This document shows, one piece after another, positions 33,202 to 42,472 of a DNA stretch of 64,000 nt. The DNA is from Streptomyces griseoviridis. GTDB taxonomy: Bacteria; Actinomycetota; Actinomycetes; Streptomycetales; Streptomycetaceae. Under the pieces are notes generated by a model. It ran no database searches, was not told the origin of the DNA, and worked only from the letters and a program-made list of their open reading frames with translations. Both the position numbers and the translations under genes were made by a program. Location of the stretch: NCBI RefSeq assembly GCF_005222485.1, contig NZ_CP029078.1:3500001-3564000 (forward strand), written 5' to 3'. Positions within the stretch are counted from its first letter, which is position 1, and every line of letters starts with the position of its first letter.

Positions 33202-34008
33202 TCACCCCCGCTCCCGGACCGACCGCAGCTTCCCCCACACCACCAGCCGGTACCGGGAGGTGTACTCGGGGGTGCAGGTGGTGAGGGTGAGGTAGGCGGC
33301 GGGCTCGCTGTATCCGCGCCCCGGCCGCACGAGGGAGCGGGGAACGGGCCGTACGACGCCCGCGTCGCGGGCCGAGGTCTGCGCGAGGAGCTGGTCGACG
33401 GCGTACGTGTACGTCGCGTGCGCGGTCTCCACCTCGACCATGTCCTTCGGGCGCAGCCGGTCGAGGTACCGGAACGGCTCGCCGTGGGTGTTGCGGTGCC
33501 CGGCGAGGGCGAAGTTGCCTGTCTGGCCGGGCTGTTGGGTGCCGGGGTAGTGCCCGACGTACCCCTTGTCGAGGACGTCCGGCTTGCTGACGCCCTCGGC
33601 GACCGGGGCACGGAGGCGCAGCCGCGGGACGACGAGAACGGCGTAGGTCTGGGCCCGACGTGGCCCGCCGTCACGGCCTTTGGGGGACGACGGCGACGAG
33701 GTGCCCGCCGAGCCGCCGCGCGCGGCGCCGGCCGGGGGGACCGCCGTCCGGGACGGCACCGCACCGTCGGAGCCGCCCCCCGATCCGCTTCCGCCCGCGG
33801 CTCCCCCGGCGGCCCACTCCCGCTCCAGGGCCGCCACCTTCCGCTCGGCGCCTTGCCTGGCCTCCCGGTTGGTCCACCACAGCTGGTGGGCGACGAGGAG
33901 CAGCAGCACGACCCCGGTGGTGACGAGGACTTCGCCGCCCGTCCAGAGGGCGCGACGGCGTCGAGCGCGCCGTCGCCGGCTGCTGTGCTGCACGACCGGT
34001 ACCCGCAT
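33202..34008 (-). CDS. Class E sortase
   Basis: A 268-residue sortase. A very basic N terminus (RRRRARRRR) precedes one transmembrane helix (~residues 25-45), a Gly/Ser/Pro-rich linker, then the catalytic domain with His in LAGHRNTHG, Cys in LTLTTCTPEYT and Arg in TSRYRLVVWG. TLTTC-TPxxT-xRY is typical of class E enzymes, which in Streptomyces anchor LAxTG proteins such as chaplins. The LAATG protein at 14700-15695 is a possible substrate. ATG 34008 is preferred over a start 57 bases upstream because GGGAGG lies before it. Confidence 0.93.
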   Translation of the reverse strand: MRVPVVQHSSRRRRARRRRALWTGGEVLVTTGVVLLLLVAHQLWWTNREARQGAERKVAALEREWAAGGAAGGSGSGGGSDGAVPSRTAVPPAGAARGGSAGTSSPSSPKGRDGGPRRAQTYAVLVVPRLRLRAPVAEGVSKPDVLDKGYVGHYPGTQQPGQTGNFALAGHRNTHGEPFRYLDRLRPKDMVEVETAHATYTYAVDQLLAQTSARDAGVVRPVPRSLVRPGRGYSEPAAYLTLTTCTPEYTSRYRLVVWGKLRSVRERG

Positions 34009-34294
34009 CCGCCGCCGCGCCTCCCTCGACCTGAGCCGCCCGCACGATAGGCCGGGGACGCCCAACTCGCCAGACCCGCGCGCCCATTGCCCCGATCACG
34101 TCACTCGAACACGACGGACCGGCCGGTCGGCGCACCCCGTTCGACACTTCGTACATTGGTTTGAGAAAGGGCTGTCGCAACCCTCGACAACCTCACGCGG
34201 CACCCCCGATGCTTCGTCGTGGCATGCACGGGACAAGTCGCGACGCCGCTTCCGGGAACGGCCGTCGGGTCCCGTCGAGCGAATCGGAGACGCC

Positions 34295-35767
34295 ATGATC
34301 CGACGCAGGACCCTGCTGGCCGCGGCCGGCGGCACGGTGCTGGGCAGCGCCCTGGCCACCGGCACCGCCCACGCGGACGCCACCGTCGCCGTCAACCCCA
34401 ACACGTCGTACGGGAGTTGGGAGGGCTGGGGCACCTCGCTCGCCTGGTGGGCCAATGTGTTCGGCGCCCGCGACGACTTCGCCGACATCTTCTTCACCAC
34501 CAGGTCGACGACGTACAACGGCACTTCGCTGCCAGGGCTCGGCCTCAACATCGCCCGCTACAACCTCGGCGGGTGCAGCTGGAACAGTGTGAACGGCGAG
34601 ACCATGGTCGCCTCGGCGAACATCCCGGCGTTCAAGCAGATCGAGGGCTTCTGGCAGGACTGGAACAACGAGGACCCGACGTCCTCGGCCTGGAAGTGGA
34701 CGGCGGACGCGAACCAGCGGGCGATGCTGGTGAAGGCGGCGGCGCGCGGCGCGACCACCGAGCTGTTCGCCAACTCCCCCATGTGGTGGATGTGTTCCAA
34801 CCACAACCCGTCAGGCGCGCCGGGCGGCGGCAACAACCTCCAGTCCTGGAACTACCGCCAGCACGCCTCCCACCTGGCGGCCGTGGCGCTCTACGCCAAG
34901 AACAACTGGGGCGTGAACTTCGCGACCGTCGAAGCGTTCAACGAACCCAGCTCCAGCTGGTGGACGGCGACCGGCACCCAGGAGGGCTGCCATGTCGACG
35001 CGACCGTCCAGTCCGCGGTACTCCCCTATCTGCGCAGCGAGTTGAACACCCGGGGCCTGACCGGCACGAAGATCGCGGCGTCCGACGAGACCAGCTACGA
35101 CCTGGCCCGCACCACCTGGAACTCCTTCTCGGCGACCACCAAGGGCTACGTCAACCGCGTCAACGTCCATGGCTACCAGGGTTCGAGCGGACGCCGCGAC
35201 CTCCTCTACACGGACGTGGTGACCACCGCGGGCAAGGCCCTGTGGAACTCCGAGACCGGCGACAACGACGGCACCGGCTACACCCTCGCCTTCAACCTCC
35301 TCTACGACTTCCGCTGGCTGCACCCCACCGCCTGGGTCTACTGGCAGGTCATGGACCCGTCGTCGAACTGGGCGATGATCGCTTACGACGCGACCACGCT
35401 CGCGGCGGGCGCGGTGCAGCGGAAGTACTACACGATGGCCCAGTTCAGCCGGCACATCAGGCCGGGCATGAAGATCCTGGACACGGGCGTGAGCTACGCG
35501 GTGGCGGCCCATGACGCGTCGGCGAAACGCCTGGTGATCGTCGCCCTGAACACCTCGACGTCCGCCCAGACCCTGACCTTCGACCTGTCGTCCTTCACCA
35601 CGGCGACCGGCGGCACGGGCGGCCTGGTCCCGCGCTGGAACACGGTCCCGTCCGGCGGCGACGCGTACAAGGCGTACGCGGACACGTACGTGAGCGCGAA
35701 GAAGGTGTCGGTGCCGTTCGCGGCACAGGCGGTGCAGACGTTGCAGATCGACGGGGTGACGATCTAG
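34295..35767 (+). CDS. Tat-secreted glycoside hydrolase family 30 (endo-beta-1,6-galactanase-like)
   Basis: A 490-residue exported glycosidase. A short signal with a twin-arginine-like MIRRRTLL start ends near AHADA. The (beta/alpha)8 domain begins with SYGSWEGWGTSLAWW; the acid/base Glu is in VEAFNEPSSSWW and the nucleophile Glu in LWNSETGDND. A C-terminal beta-sandwich of the GH30 type starts near SRHIRPGMKILDTG. It would attack beta-1,6-galactan side chains of plant arabinogalactan. GGAGA lies six bases before ATG 34295. Monocistronic. Confidence 0.9.
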   Translation: MIRRRTLLAAAGGTVLGSALATGTAHADATVAVNPNTSYGSWEGWGTSLAWWANVFGARDDFADIFFTTRSTTYNGTSLPGLGLNIARYNLGGCSWNSVNGETMVASANIPAFKQIEGFWQDWNNEDPTSSAWKWTADANQRAMLVKAAARGATTELFANSPMWWMCSNHNPSGAPGGGNNLQSWNYRQHASHLAAVALYAKNNWGVNFATVEAFNEPSSSWWTATGTQEGCHVDATVQSAVLPYLRSELNTRGLTGTKIAASDETSYDLARTTWNSFSATTKGYVNRVNVHGYQGSSGRRDLLYTDVVTTAGKALWNSETGDNDGTGYTLAFNLLYDFRWLHPTAWVYWQVMDPSSNWAMIAYDATTLAAGAVQRKYYTMAQFSRHIRPGMKILDTGVSYAVAAHDASAKRLVIVALNTSTSAQTLTFDLSSFTTATGGTGGLVPRWNTVPSGGDAYKAYADTYVSAKKVSVPFAAQAVQTLQIDGVTI

Positions 35768-35897
35768 CGACGGCCCGGAGGGGGAAGCCCCCGGGCAGAC
35801 CGGCCCCTTCCCCCGTTCCTCCGTGAGACGGGTCTCTCCCTCCCCCTGGCCTGCGGGGATCTCTTCTTTGTCACCCGTCGGCAGTACGGTGTCCTGC

Positions 35898-36917
35898 ATG
35901 CGCCCCGACACGCCTGCCGAGAACGTCGACCACCACGCCGAAGCGGCACGCCTGGAGCGGACCGCCGGCCGCTACCCCGCGGACGCCGAGGCCCTGCTGC
36001 TCCAGGCCGCCGCCCACCTGGAGCTGGCCGCCGACCGCCCCGCCGCGACCGCGCTCTACGACCGGCTGCTCGCCTCACAGGACGACCTGGAGAACCCGTA
36101 CCTGGTCCGCGCCCTGAAGGCCGCGAACCTCTGGGAGTACGGCCACGAGGCGGAGGCCCGCGCGATCATCGACGGCGTCCGCGCCGCCGCGCCCCGCGAC
36201 CCGGCGCCGTGGGTGATCGTCGCGGAGGCCCTGGAGTCGCACGACGAGTTGGAGGCGGCGCAGGAGACGTTCACGGAGGGCGCCCGCCTGCTCGTCACGG
36301 ACGGCCAGGAACCCCCGTACGCGACCCGGCCGCTCCTCTTCGGCCGGCACCGGGTGCGCAGGATGCTGGGCGCGGCGCACGACGCGTGGGACTCGGCGGC
36401 GGACACCCTGCACTCCTCGTCGGTCTCCCTGGACGAACTCCACGACCCGAAGCGCGTCTGGTCCCTCGGGTCGAGCAACCCGGCGGAGCTGGAGGCGGAG
36501 ATCTCCCGCCTCCGCGCCGAACTGGACGCCCACCGCGAGGCCCTGTCCCGCCCGTTCCCGGTGGCGGTCCTGCACTGGCCGGCCGACGAACTGGCGGAAC
36601 TCCTGGAGGCGTACCCGGCCCTCGCGTCGGAGTACCCGTCCCACGAGACCCACCTCGCGACCATAGAAACGTCCCTGCGCGAACTGTCCACGTCCGGCAC
36701 GGCGAACCTGGGCATCGTCACGGCGACGGTCCCGTCCTACGAGGCCTTCGCGGCCTCGGAACTGTCGTCCCCGACCGACACGACCCTGCTCCCCCAGTAC
36801 ACGACAACCCTGGCAGCCCGAGGCCGAGCAACGACCTGGCCTCCGGAGGCGGGGGAGGGGTGTTGGTGCGGGTCGGGGGAGGCTTATGCGGGGTGTCATG
36901 GGGCCCAGAACCTCTGA
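35898..36917 (+). CDS. Tetratricopeptide-like protein with SEC-C zinc motif
   Basis: A 339-residue cytoplasmic protein. Residues ~10-140 are helical repeats of TPR character (AEALLLQAAAHLELAADRPAATALYDRLL), and the last 20 residues are a SEC-C metal-binding motif (CWCGSGEAYAGCHG) like that at the end of SecA. Function unknown; SEC-C proteins are often linked to translation or secretion. ATG 35898 is used; an ATG 75 bases upstream is also open. Confidence 0.85.
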   Translation: MRPDTPAENVDHHAEAARLERTAGRYPADAEALLLQAAAHLELAADRPAATALYDRLLASQDDLENPYLVRALKAANLWEYGHEAEARAIIDGVRAAAPRDPAPWVIVAEALESHDELEAAQETFTEGARLLVTDGQEPPYATRPLLFGRHRVRRMLGAAHDAWDSAADTLHSSSVSLDELHDPKRVWSLGSSNPAELEAEISRLRAELDAHREALSRPFPVAVLHWPADELAELLEAYPALASEYPSHETHLATIETSLRELSTSGTANLGIVTATVPSYEAFAASELSSPTDTTLLPQYTTTLAARGRATTWPPEAGEGCWCGSGEAYAGCHGAQNL

Positions 36918-37028
36918 GGACAACCGCCTGGTCGCCTTCCGTGGGCAGCGCCGCCAAAATTCCTGCCTAGATCGCAACGCCCCCTGATACAACGATCCCA
37001 GCGATCGCAACGGTGAGAGGGAACCTTC

Positions 37029-40000
37029 ATGCGCCCGGAGCTGGCCGGCACTGCAACACCCGTCGTGGGTCTGTACGAGACTCTAATTACGCAGCGGCTC
37101 CAGCAACGAATGAAGGAACTAGAAGCTTCCGGCTGGAAGGCAATCGAGGGAGAGGTCAGCAAGGAATCGGCACCGCATGTCCTCGCCCGGCATGTTGGGG
37201 AGATCGTTCGACGCATCCTCCAAGACCTTCCCCTTGACGAACAGGTCGTGGCAGCCAACCAGATCTTGGCCTCTCTCGGCACGCTGGAAGGTGCCCGTGA
37301 GTGGATCGACGCGATCGTGGATGGCCCCCGACAGTTGCTCGCCGTCGCCCAGCCGGAGGCGCCAGGCGTCTACACCATCCGCCCTGCTACGCCGCTCTCC
37401 GAAAGCTCCCTGCTCACCAACGCTTCTGAAGACCCCAGTCTTGGCTTCGAGTTGCGCGCTGAACTAGCGACCGCTGACCGCATCGACCTACTGTGCGCAT
37501 TCGTGAAGTGGTATGGCATTCGCGTCCTGGAGAGCTCTCTCCGTGAAGCAGCCGAGCGCGGTGTGCGCCTGCGCGTCATCACCACGACGTATATGGGCGC
37601 CACAGACCGTCATGCCCTGGACCGACTCGTCCGAGATTTCGGCGCAGAAGTGAAGGTCAACTACGAGACTCGTTCCACTCGCTTGCACGCCAAGGCTTGG
37701 CTGTTTCGCCGCAATAGTGGCTTCGACACCGCATACATAGGTAGTTCCAATCTGTCCAAGGCTGCACTCCTTGACGGACTGGAGTGGAACGTACGCCTAT
37801 CGTCTGTTGCTACACCAGCGGTGTTGAACAAGTTCGAGGCCAGCTTCGAGTCGTACTGGAACGACATCGCCTTCGAGAGCTACGACCCGGATCGCGATGC
37901 CCGCAAGTTGGATGAGGCTCTCGGTGTGGCGGGCACCTCGTCATCCGACCAGGACTCCAAGATCAGCCTCTCTGGGCTTGAGGTTCGGCCCTACCCTCAC
38001 CAGTCCGACATGCTGGAGCGTCTCCAAGTCGAGCGTGAGGTACGCGGTCACGATCACAACCTGCTGGTCGCCGCGACGGGGACGGGCAAGACAGTCATGG
38101 CGGCCCTTGACTACCGCAATCTGCATAAGCAGTGGGGCGGCAAGCGGTACCCGCGGTTGCTGTTTGTGGCTCACCGCAAGGAGATCCTTAAGCAGTCCTT
38201 GCGGAAGTACCGTGAAGTACTTGATGACGCGTCCTTCGGCGAACCACTGTTCAGCGGGGAACTCCCACGGGACTGGACACATGTCTTTGCTAGCGTCCAG
38301 TCGCTTACCGATCAGCGACTCGAGAAATTCGACGCGGACCACTTCGACATCATTGTCGTCGACGAGTTCCACCACGCCACTGCTGCAACCTATCGCCGTG
38401 TTCTTAACCACTTCAAGCCCAAGCAGCTTCTCGGCCTAACAGCTACTCCCGAGCGCGCCGACGGACTCAACGTGCAGGATGAGTTCTTCGGAGGCCGGAT
38501 CGCCGCTGAGATGCGTCTGTGGGAGGCACTCGATAACGACCTGCTCTGCCCGTTCCACTACTTCGGCGTCCCGGACGGGACGGACCTCACTCGCCTCAAC
38601 TGGCGCTCAGGAACGTACGATCAGAGCCAACTCGGCGAGTTGTACTCCGCCGACAACGCCCGAGCTCGGATCGTTCTGAAGCAAGTGCGGGACAAGGTGT
38701 CAAACCCGGAGAACATGCGGGCTCTCGGGTTCTGCGTCAGTAGGAAGCACGCCCACTTCATGGCTAAGTGCTTCCGAGACGCAGGCTTGAAAGCTGAGGC
38801 GTTGGACGGCGAGTCCACGGCAGAGACGCGTGATCGGATCCTGGCTGAGCTCAAATCAGGAGAGATCCAAGTTGTTTTCTCCGTCGACCTGTTCAACGAG
38901 GGCTTGGACATCCCCGACGTCGACACGTTGCTACTTCTCCGTCCGACGAGTAGCGCTACCGTCTTCCTTCAGCAGCTAGGCCGAGGGCTTCGTCGCACAC
39001 CAGATAAGCCTGTACTCACGGTACTCGACTTCATTGGGCAGCACCGAGCTGAGTTCCGTTTCGAGGAGCAGTTCCGTGCAATGACGAACTTGTCGCGCAA
39101 TCGGCTCCTTGAGCACGCCGAACACGACTTCCCTCTGCTGCCGTCTGGTTGCCAGATCATCCTTGAAGGCAAGTCCAAGGATCTCGTACTGGACAACATT
39201 CGCACCCAGATCAAGGCGAACATCCAGACCCTCGCCAAGGAAGTCAGGGCGTTCGACACAGCACTCCTCGACGACTACCTCAGGGAGAGCCGCCGCGAGA
39301 TCAAGGAGCTGTACAAGTCAAGCAACTCATGGACCTCGACCCTGCGCCGAGCTGGGCTGACCGATCTACCCGAGCAGCCGGGTGAGGAAGATCTGCTGAA
39401 GCGCGTGCACGCGTTCCTGCACGTTGACGACCTCGAACGCGCTGAGGCATACACCCGCCTTCTGGACGATGACGCCCCGCCGTACGAGGACCTCAACCCG
39501 AGAGATAAAACGTACGCGCGCATGCTGTTCTTCAACCTCTGGGACAAGGCCGGCGGTTTCAACTCCTACGAGCAAGGTCTCGAATCGCTCCGCGAACATC
39601 GAGCCCTGCGTAGCGAACTACGGCAGGTCATCGCGCATGTGATGGGCCAGGCGGACCACTTGCCTATCCCTCTCGGGGATACGCACGCGCACATCCCCCT
39701 GAAAATCCACAGCGCGTACAACCGTTCCGAAATCCTGGCCGCGCTCGGGGTTGCTCGCCTCGGCGGACAGATGCCTGGTTCGTTCGCACAGGGAGTCCTG
39801 TGGGACGAGCCGAATAAGACAGACGCACTGCTCATCACCCTCGAAAAGAACGAGAAAGATTTCTCTCCCACCGTCAGGTACAAGGACTACGCCTTGAGTC
39901 CTTCGCTTTTCCATTGGGAGTCACAGAGTACGACCGCCGAAACCTCGCCCACAGGCTTGCGTTATCAGCAACACGCGCAACGCGGCAGCCACGTTCTTTT

Positions 40001-40172
40001 GTTTATGCGCCGCTACAAGGACACCGACATCGGCAAGGCCCAGCCCTGGATGCTGTTGGGTCCAGCAACCTATCTACGACACTCAGGCAACAAGCCGATG
40101 GCCATCACCTGGCAACTTCATCATGAACTGCCTGCGGACGTGTGGTCGTACTCTGCCATTGCCGGGACCTAG
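37029..40172 (+). CDS. PLD-nuclease/SF2 helicase/DUF3427 protein
   Basis: A 1047-residue candidate defence protein. Residues ~140-285 are a phospholipase-D-type nuclease domain (LHAKAWLFRR at 219-228, IGSSNLS at 237-243). Residues ~318-760 are a superfamily 2 helicase with Walker A GTGKT (351-355), DEFHH, the motif III-like LTATPERADG and motif VI QQLGRGLRR. The last ~250 residues match the DUF3427 C-terminal domain. Codons ending in A or T are clearly commoner than in neighbours, a sign of transfer. GAGAGGGAACC lies before ATG 37029. Likely acts on invading or damaged DNA; no named system is assigned. Confidence 0.9.
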   Translation: MRPELAGTATPVVGLYETLITQRLQQRMKELEASGWKAIEGEVSKESAPHVLARHVGEIVRRILQDLPLDEQVVAANQILASLGTLEGAREWIDAIVDGPRQLLAVAQPEAPGVYTIRPATPLSESSLLTNASEDPSLGFELRAELATADRIDLLCAFVKWYGIRVLESSLREAAERGVRLRVITTTYMGATDRHALDRLVRDFGAEVKVNYETRSTRLHAKAWLFRRNSGFDTAYIGSSNLSKAALLDGLEWNVRLSSVATPAVLNKFEASFESYWNDIAFESYDPDRDARKLDEALGVAGTSSSDQDSKISLSGLEVRPYPHQSDMLERLQVEREVRGHDHNLLVAATGTGKTVMAALDYRNLHKQWGGKRYPRLLFVAHRKEILKQSLRKYREVLDDASFGEPLFSGELPRDWTHVFASVQSLTDQRLEKFDADHFDIIVVDEFHHATAATYRRVLNHFKPKQLLGLTATPERADGLNVQDEFFGGRIAAEMRLWEALDNDLLCPFHYFGVPDGTDLTRLNWRSGTYDQSQLGELYSADNARARIVLKQVRDKVSNPENMRALGFCVSRKHAHFMAKCFRDAGLKAEALDGESTAETRDRILAELKSGEIQVVFSVDLFNEGLDIPDVDTLLLLRPTSSATVFLQQLGRGLRRTPDKPVLTVLDFIGQHRAEFRFEEQFRAMTNLSRNRLLEHAEHDFPLLPSGCQIILEGKSKDLVLDNIRTQIKANIQTLAKEVRAFDTALLDDYLRESRREIKELYKSSNSWTSTLRRAGLTDLPEQPGEEDLLKRVHAFLHVDDLERAEAYTRLLDDDAPPYEDLNPRDKTYARMLFFNLWDKAGGFNSYEQGLESLREHRALRSELRQVIAHVMGQADHLPIPLGDTHAHIPLKIHSAYNRSEILAALGVARLGGQMPGSFAQGVLWDEPNKTDALLITLEKNEKDFSPTVRYKDYALSPSLFHWESQSTTAETSPTGLRYQQHAQRGSHVLLFMRRYKDTDIGKAQPWMLLGPATYLRHSGNKPMAITWQLHHELPADVWSYSAIAGT

Positions 40173-40174
40173 CA

Positions 40175-40750
40175 TTAGCTGGATGGCTGACGAGGGTCGC
40201 GAATGATTTCTCCAGCTCTCTGGAGAAATCCAACATATGCCTGCGCCATCGTTTGCCGGGCCAGGTTGCAGCTAGTCCATCGGGCATTCAGGGTGTCCGG
40301 GCTCGCAGCCGCCACCTGCGTCAAAGCACCAACCGCGGCCATCGTCTCCCGCGTCAACACATAGGCCAAATCTCTTGCCTCACTTGGCCCCCACAACGCC
40401 AGTTTGCTGGTGCTGTTTTTGAGCGCGAGCATGCGCTCACCCAACTCGCGACCTGTCGCCTCATCGAGATGAGCACCATTCCTGACGACAGGTGCGATGC
40501 GGGTAAATATCTCATCAATGGCGTCATAAGCCTCAAGGAGGGAAGCGAAGGACTGGTGGCGCTGGCTGCGGACCCACTGCCAGTGCTCCGCTGCCGCCTG
40601 GCCGTGTACCTGCGCTAGCGCTGCCTCAACTGCCTTGCGCCCACCCGTTTCAGCTCCACGCTTGGCGTAGATACCGGCGACCACGGCACCGACGACCGCG
40701 GACGCGAAAGCGATAACGGCCGCAACGACCGCCCCCATTGCCTCACTCAT
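40175..40750 (-). CDS. Small membrane-anchored helical protein
   Basis: A 191-residue protein of unknown function. One transmembrane helix at the N terminus (GAVVAAVIAFASAVVGAVVAGIYA) is followed by a long helical, probably coiled-coil, cytoplasmic or external domain. It converges on the helicase gene with 2 bp between stops and diverges from the SRA-like gene. ATG 40750 begins directly at the membrane segment; a longer frame to 40861 would overlap the SRA-like gene. Conserved linkage would suggest a membrane effector of the defence island (inference). Confidence 0.7.
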   Translation of the reverse strand: MSEAMGAVVAAVIAFASAVVGAVVAGIYAKRGAETGGRKAVEAALAQVHGQAAAEHWQWVRSQRHQSFASLLEAYDAIDEIFTRIAPVVRNGAHLDEATGRELGERMLALKNSTSKLALWGPSEARDLAYVLTRETMAAVGALTQVAAASPDTLNARWTSCNLARQTMAQAYVGFLQRAGEIIRDPRQPSS

Positions 40751-40851
40751 CAGACCATCTTCGCCCGAACTCTCCCCGGCCACAATGCCGTCAGGGCGAC
40801 TTGCGTCACCTGGCGCACCCTCATGAGCGTTGCGCCCGTTAACCTCGACAC

Positions 40852-41883
40852 ATGACGACAAGCACGTCCGGGTTCCAGCCCGGCGACATCCTCACACGCG
40901 CGGAGATCCACCCCGTCCTCGGCGGCAGCGGCTACGCAGGAATCTGCCCAGCGAAGGAGAAAAGGAACGTTCTCATCTTCTCTGACAGTAAGAGCGGGGA
41001 GCGTTACGGATACCGCGACGGATGGCTTGCCGAGGATGACGACCTGGGGCCCGTCTTCACCTATACCGGAACGGGAAAGAGGGGAAATCAGACCCTAACT
41101 GGAGGAAATGCCGCGATTTTGGAGCATGCCGAAAAAAACCGCACGTTGCATCTATTCGTCGCTGTGGGCAAGGTTCCGGGAACCGATACTCGAACGCACC
41201 GCTATATCGGAACGTTTAAAGTTGACGAGCGTAATCCATTTGACACCAGGGAAGCCAAAGACGAACTGAACCAAGACCGCAATGTCATCGTCTTTCGGCT
41301 ACGTCCAGTCGGACCTTACGTTCGCGAAAATTCCGATATCCTTCAGCCGGCATCCCAATCTCGGCTCATGTTTAACCTCACCGCAGGCCGATTCGCTCGT
41401 GCGGTTCGACGCCAAAGGCGTCAACAGGCTCCGCGCGCTCACGACCTGCAAGAAGAGCGACGCGACGAACTTGCCGAGACCTTCGATGCGCGTGAATCCG
41501 CCGCCGGAAACACCCTCGGCCAGCTGGAGCTGGCCATGCGCGAATCGACAGATCGGCTCCTCTTTGACCTGTACAGCCAGACGAGCAACACGGTCTATGA
41601 GCCGACGAGTAGTGCAGCGAGTGAATCAATCAAGAACGCTCTCTCTCAACTCCTGCTCGCCCGGCATCACTTGAGAGATTTCCACCACGATCAGCCTCTG
41701 CACTTGATGGTTCTCACACCGACACTCCCCCGGGAAGATCTCCGCACGCTGCTCGCCGAGAACGGAATCGGTCTCGTATATCGCAACGACAGCGGAGACT
41801 TTTCCGAGATCGACGCGAACACGGCACCCTTCAGCAACACAGCTCGACCGTCGCGTTGCGTCGACTGCCCTTTGCCGGTCTGA
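40852..41883 (+). CDS. SRA/YDG-like modified-DNA-binding protein
   Basis: A 343-residue protein. Residues ~8-140 match the SRA/YDG-like fold of type IV restriction enzymes: FQPGDILTRAEIHPVLGGSGYAGI, RYGYRDGW, FTYTGTGKRGNQTLTGGNAAILEH and HRYIGTFKV. Such domains flip out and read 5-methyl- or hydroxymethyl-cytosine. No HNH motif follows; residues ~190-320 are a helical, charged region of unknown type, with three cysteines only near the end. Codon use is AT-richer than the core genome. A reader beside a nuclease-helicase suggests modification-dependent restriction (inference). Confidence 0.75.
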   Translation: MTTSTSGFQPGDILTRAEIHPVLGGSGYAGICPAKEKRNVLIFSDSKSGERYGYRDGWLAEDDDLGPVFTYTGTGKRGNQTLTGGNAAILEHAEKNRTLHLFVAVGKVPGTDTRTHRYIGTFKVDERNPFDTREAKDELNQDRNVIVFRLRPVGPYVRENSDILQPASQSRLMFNLTAGRFARAVRRQRRQQAPRAHDLQEERRDELAETFDARESAAGNTLGQLELAMRESTDRLLFDLYSQTSNTVYEPTSSAASESIKNALSQLLLARHHLRDFHHDQPLHLMVLTPTLPREDLRTLLAENGIGLVYRNDSGDFSEIDANTAPFSNTARPSRCVDCPLPV

Positions 41884-41884
41884 A

Positions 41885-42472
41885 TCAGTCGGAGTCCGAA
41901 GAAAGGTTCCGCCGGTCATGCCGGCCTGACCCGATCCTCAGAATCAACGCGTCGTACAGTGGAGCGTCCGCGAACGGCAGCACCTCGCCGAACCACTCGT
42001 ATCCCCAAGCCTCGTAGAGTCCTCGGACTTTGGGATGTTCCCGCTCGACCAGCAGGGTGACGCGGTCTTCCAACCGGTCCCTCAGCAGCGCGTCGTGAAT
42101 GCGGCGGGCCGCACCGGTTCCTCGAAGTCGCTCCACGACCATCAACTCGGAGAGCGCGAAGGTGCGAACTCCCGTCTCCGCGGTCGCGTCCGGTGGTACC
42201 GGCGTTCGAAGTCCGCGCCACCAGCGCGTGGTCGCCTGGAGTGCGCAACCGTATGCGTAACCGACAGCCGTGTCGTCGAGGTAGGCCACCACCGCCGCGA
42301 ATCCGGGAACCTCGGTGTTCCAACCGAGCCGTTCGTCGAACCTCTCGACGCTGTGGAACTCCTCACTCAGACGAGCCGCGTAGATCTCCGCGTAGACATC
42401 GAGGAGTTGCGGTCGGACATCGCTCAGACCGGCCGCGTCTCGGCGTTCCAGCCGCATCCCTTCCATCGTCAT
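41885..42472 (-). CDS. GNAT-family N-acetyltransferase
   Basis: A 195-residue acetyltransferase. ALSELMVVERLRGTGAARRIHDALL is the acetyl-CoA binding motif A, and VRGLYEAWGYEWFGEV is motif B. The acceptor is not predictable. ATG 42472 overlaps the regulator stop by 4 bp (ATGA) with AGGGGC in front, so it is cotranscribed with the regulator. The stop faces that of the SRA-like gene one base away. Confidence 0.9.
   Translation of the reverse strand: MTMEGMRLERRDAAGLSDVRPQLLDVYAEIYAARLSEEFHSVERFDERLGWNTEVPGFAAVVAYLDDTAVGYAYGCALQATTRWWRGLRTPVPPDATAETGVRTFALSELMVVERLRGTGAARRIHDALLRDRLEDRVTLLVEREHPKVRGLYEAWGYEWFGEVLPFADAPLYDALILRIGSGRHDRRNLSSDSD

Noticed and set aside
36918..37028. Left boundary of the 37-44 kb island as an attachment site
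   Set aside because: No direct repeat matching the right side, no integrase and no tRNA were found, so only composition supports the island.
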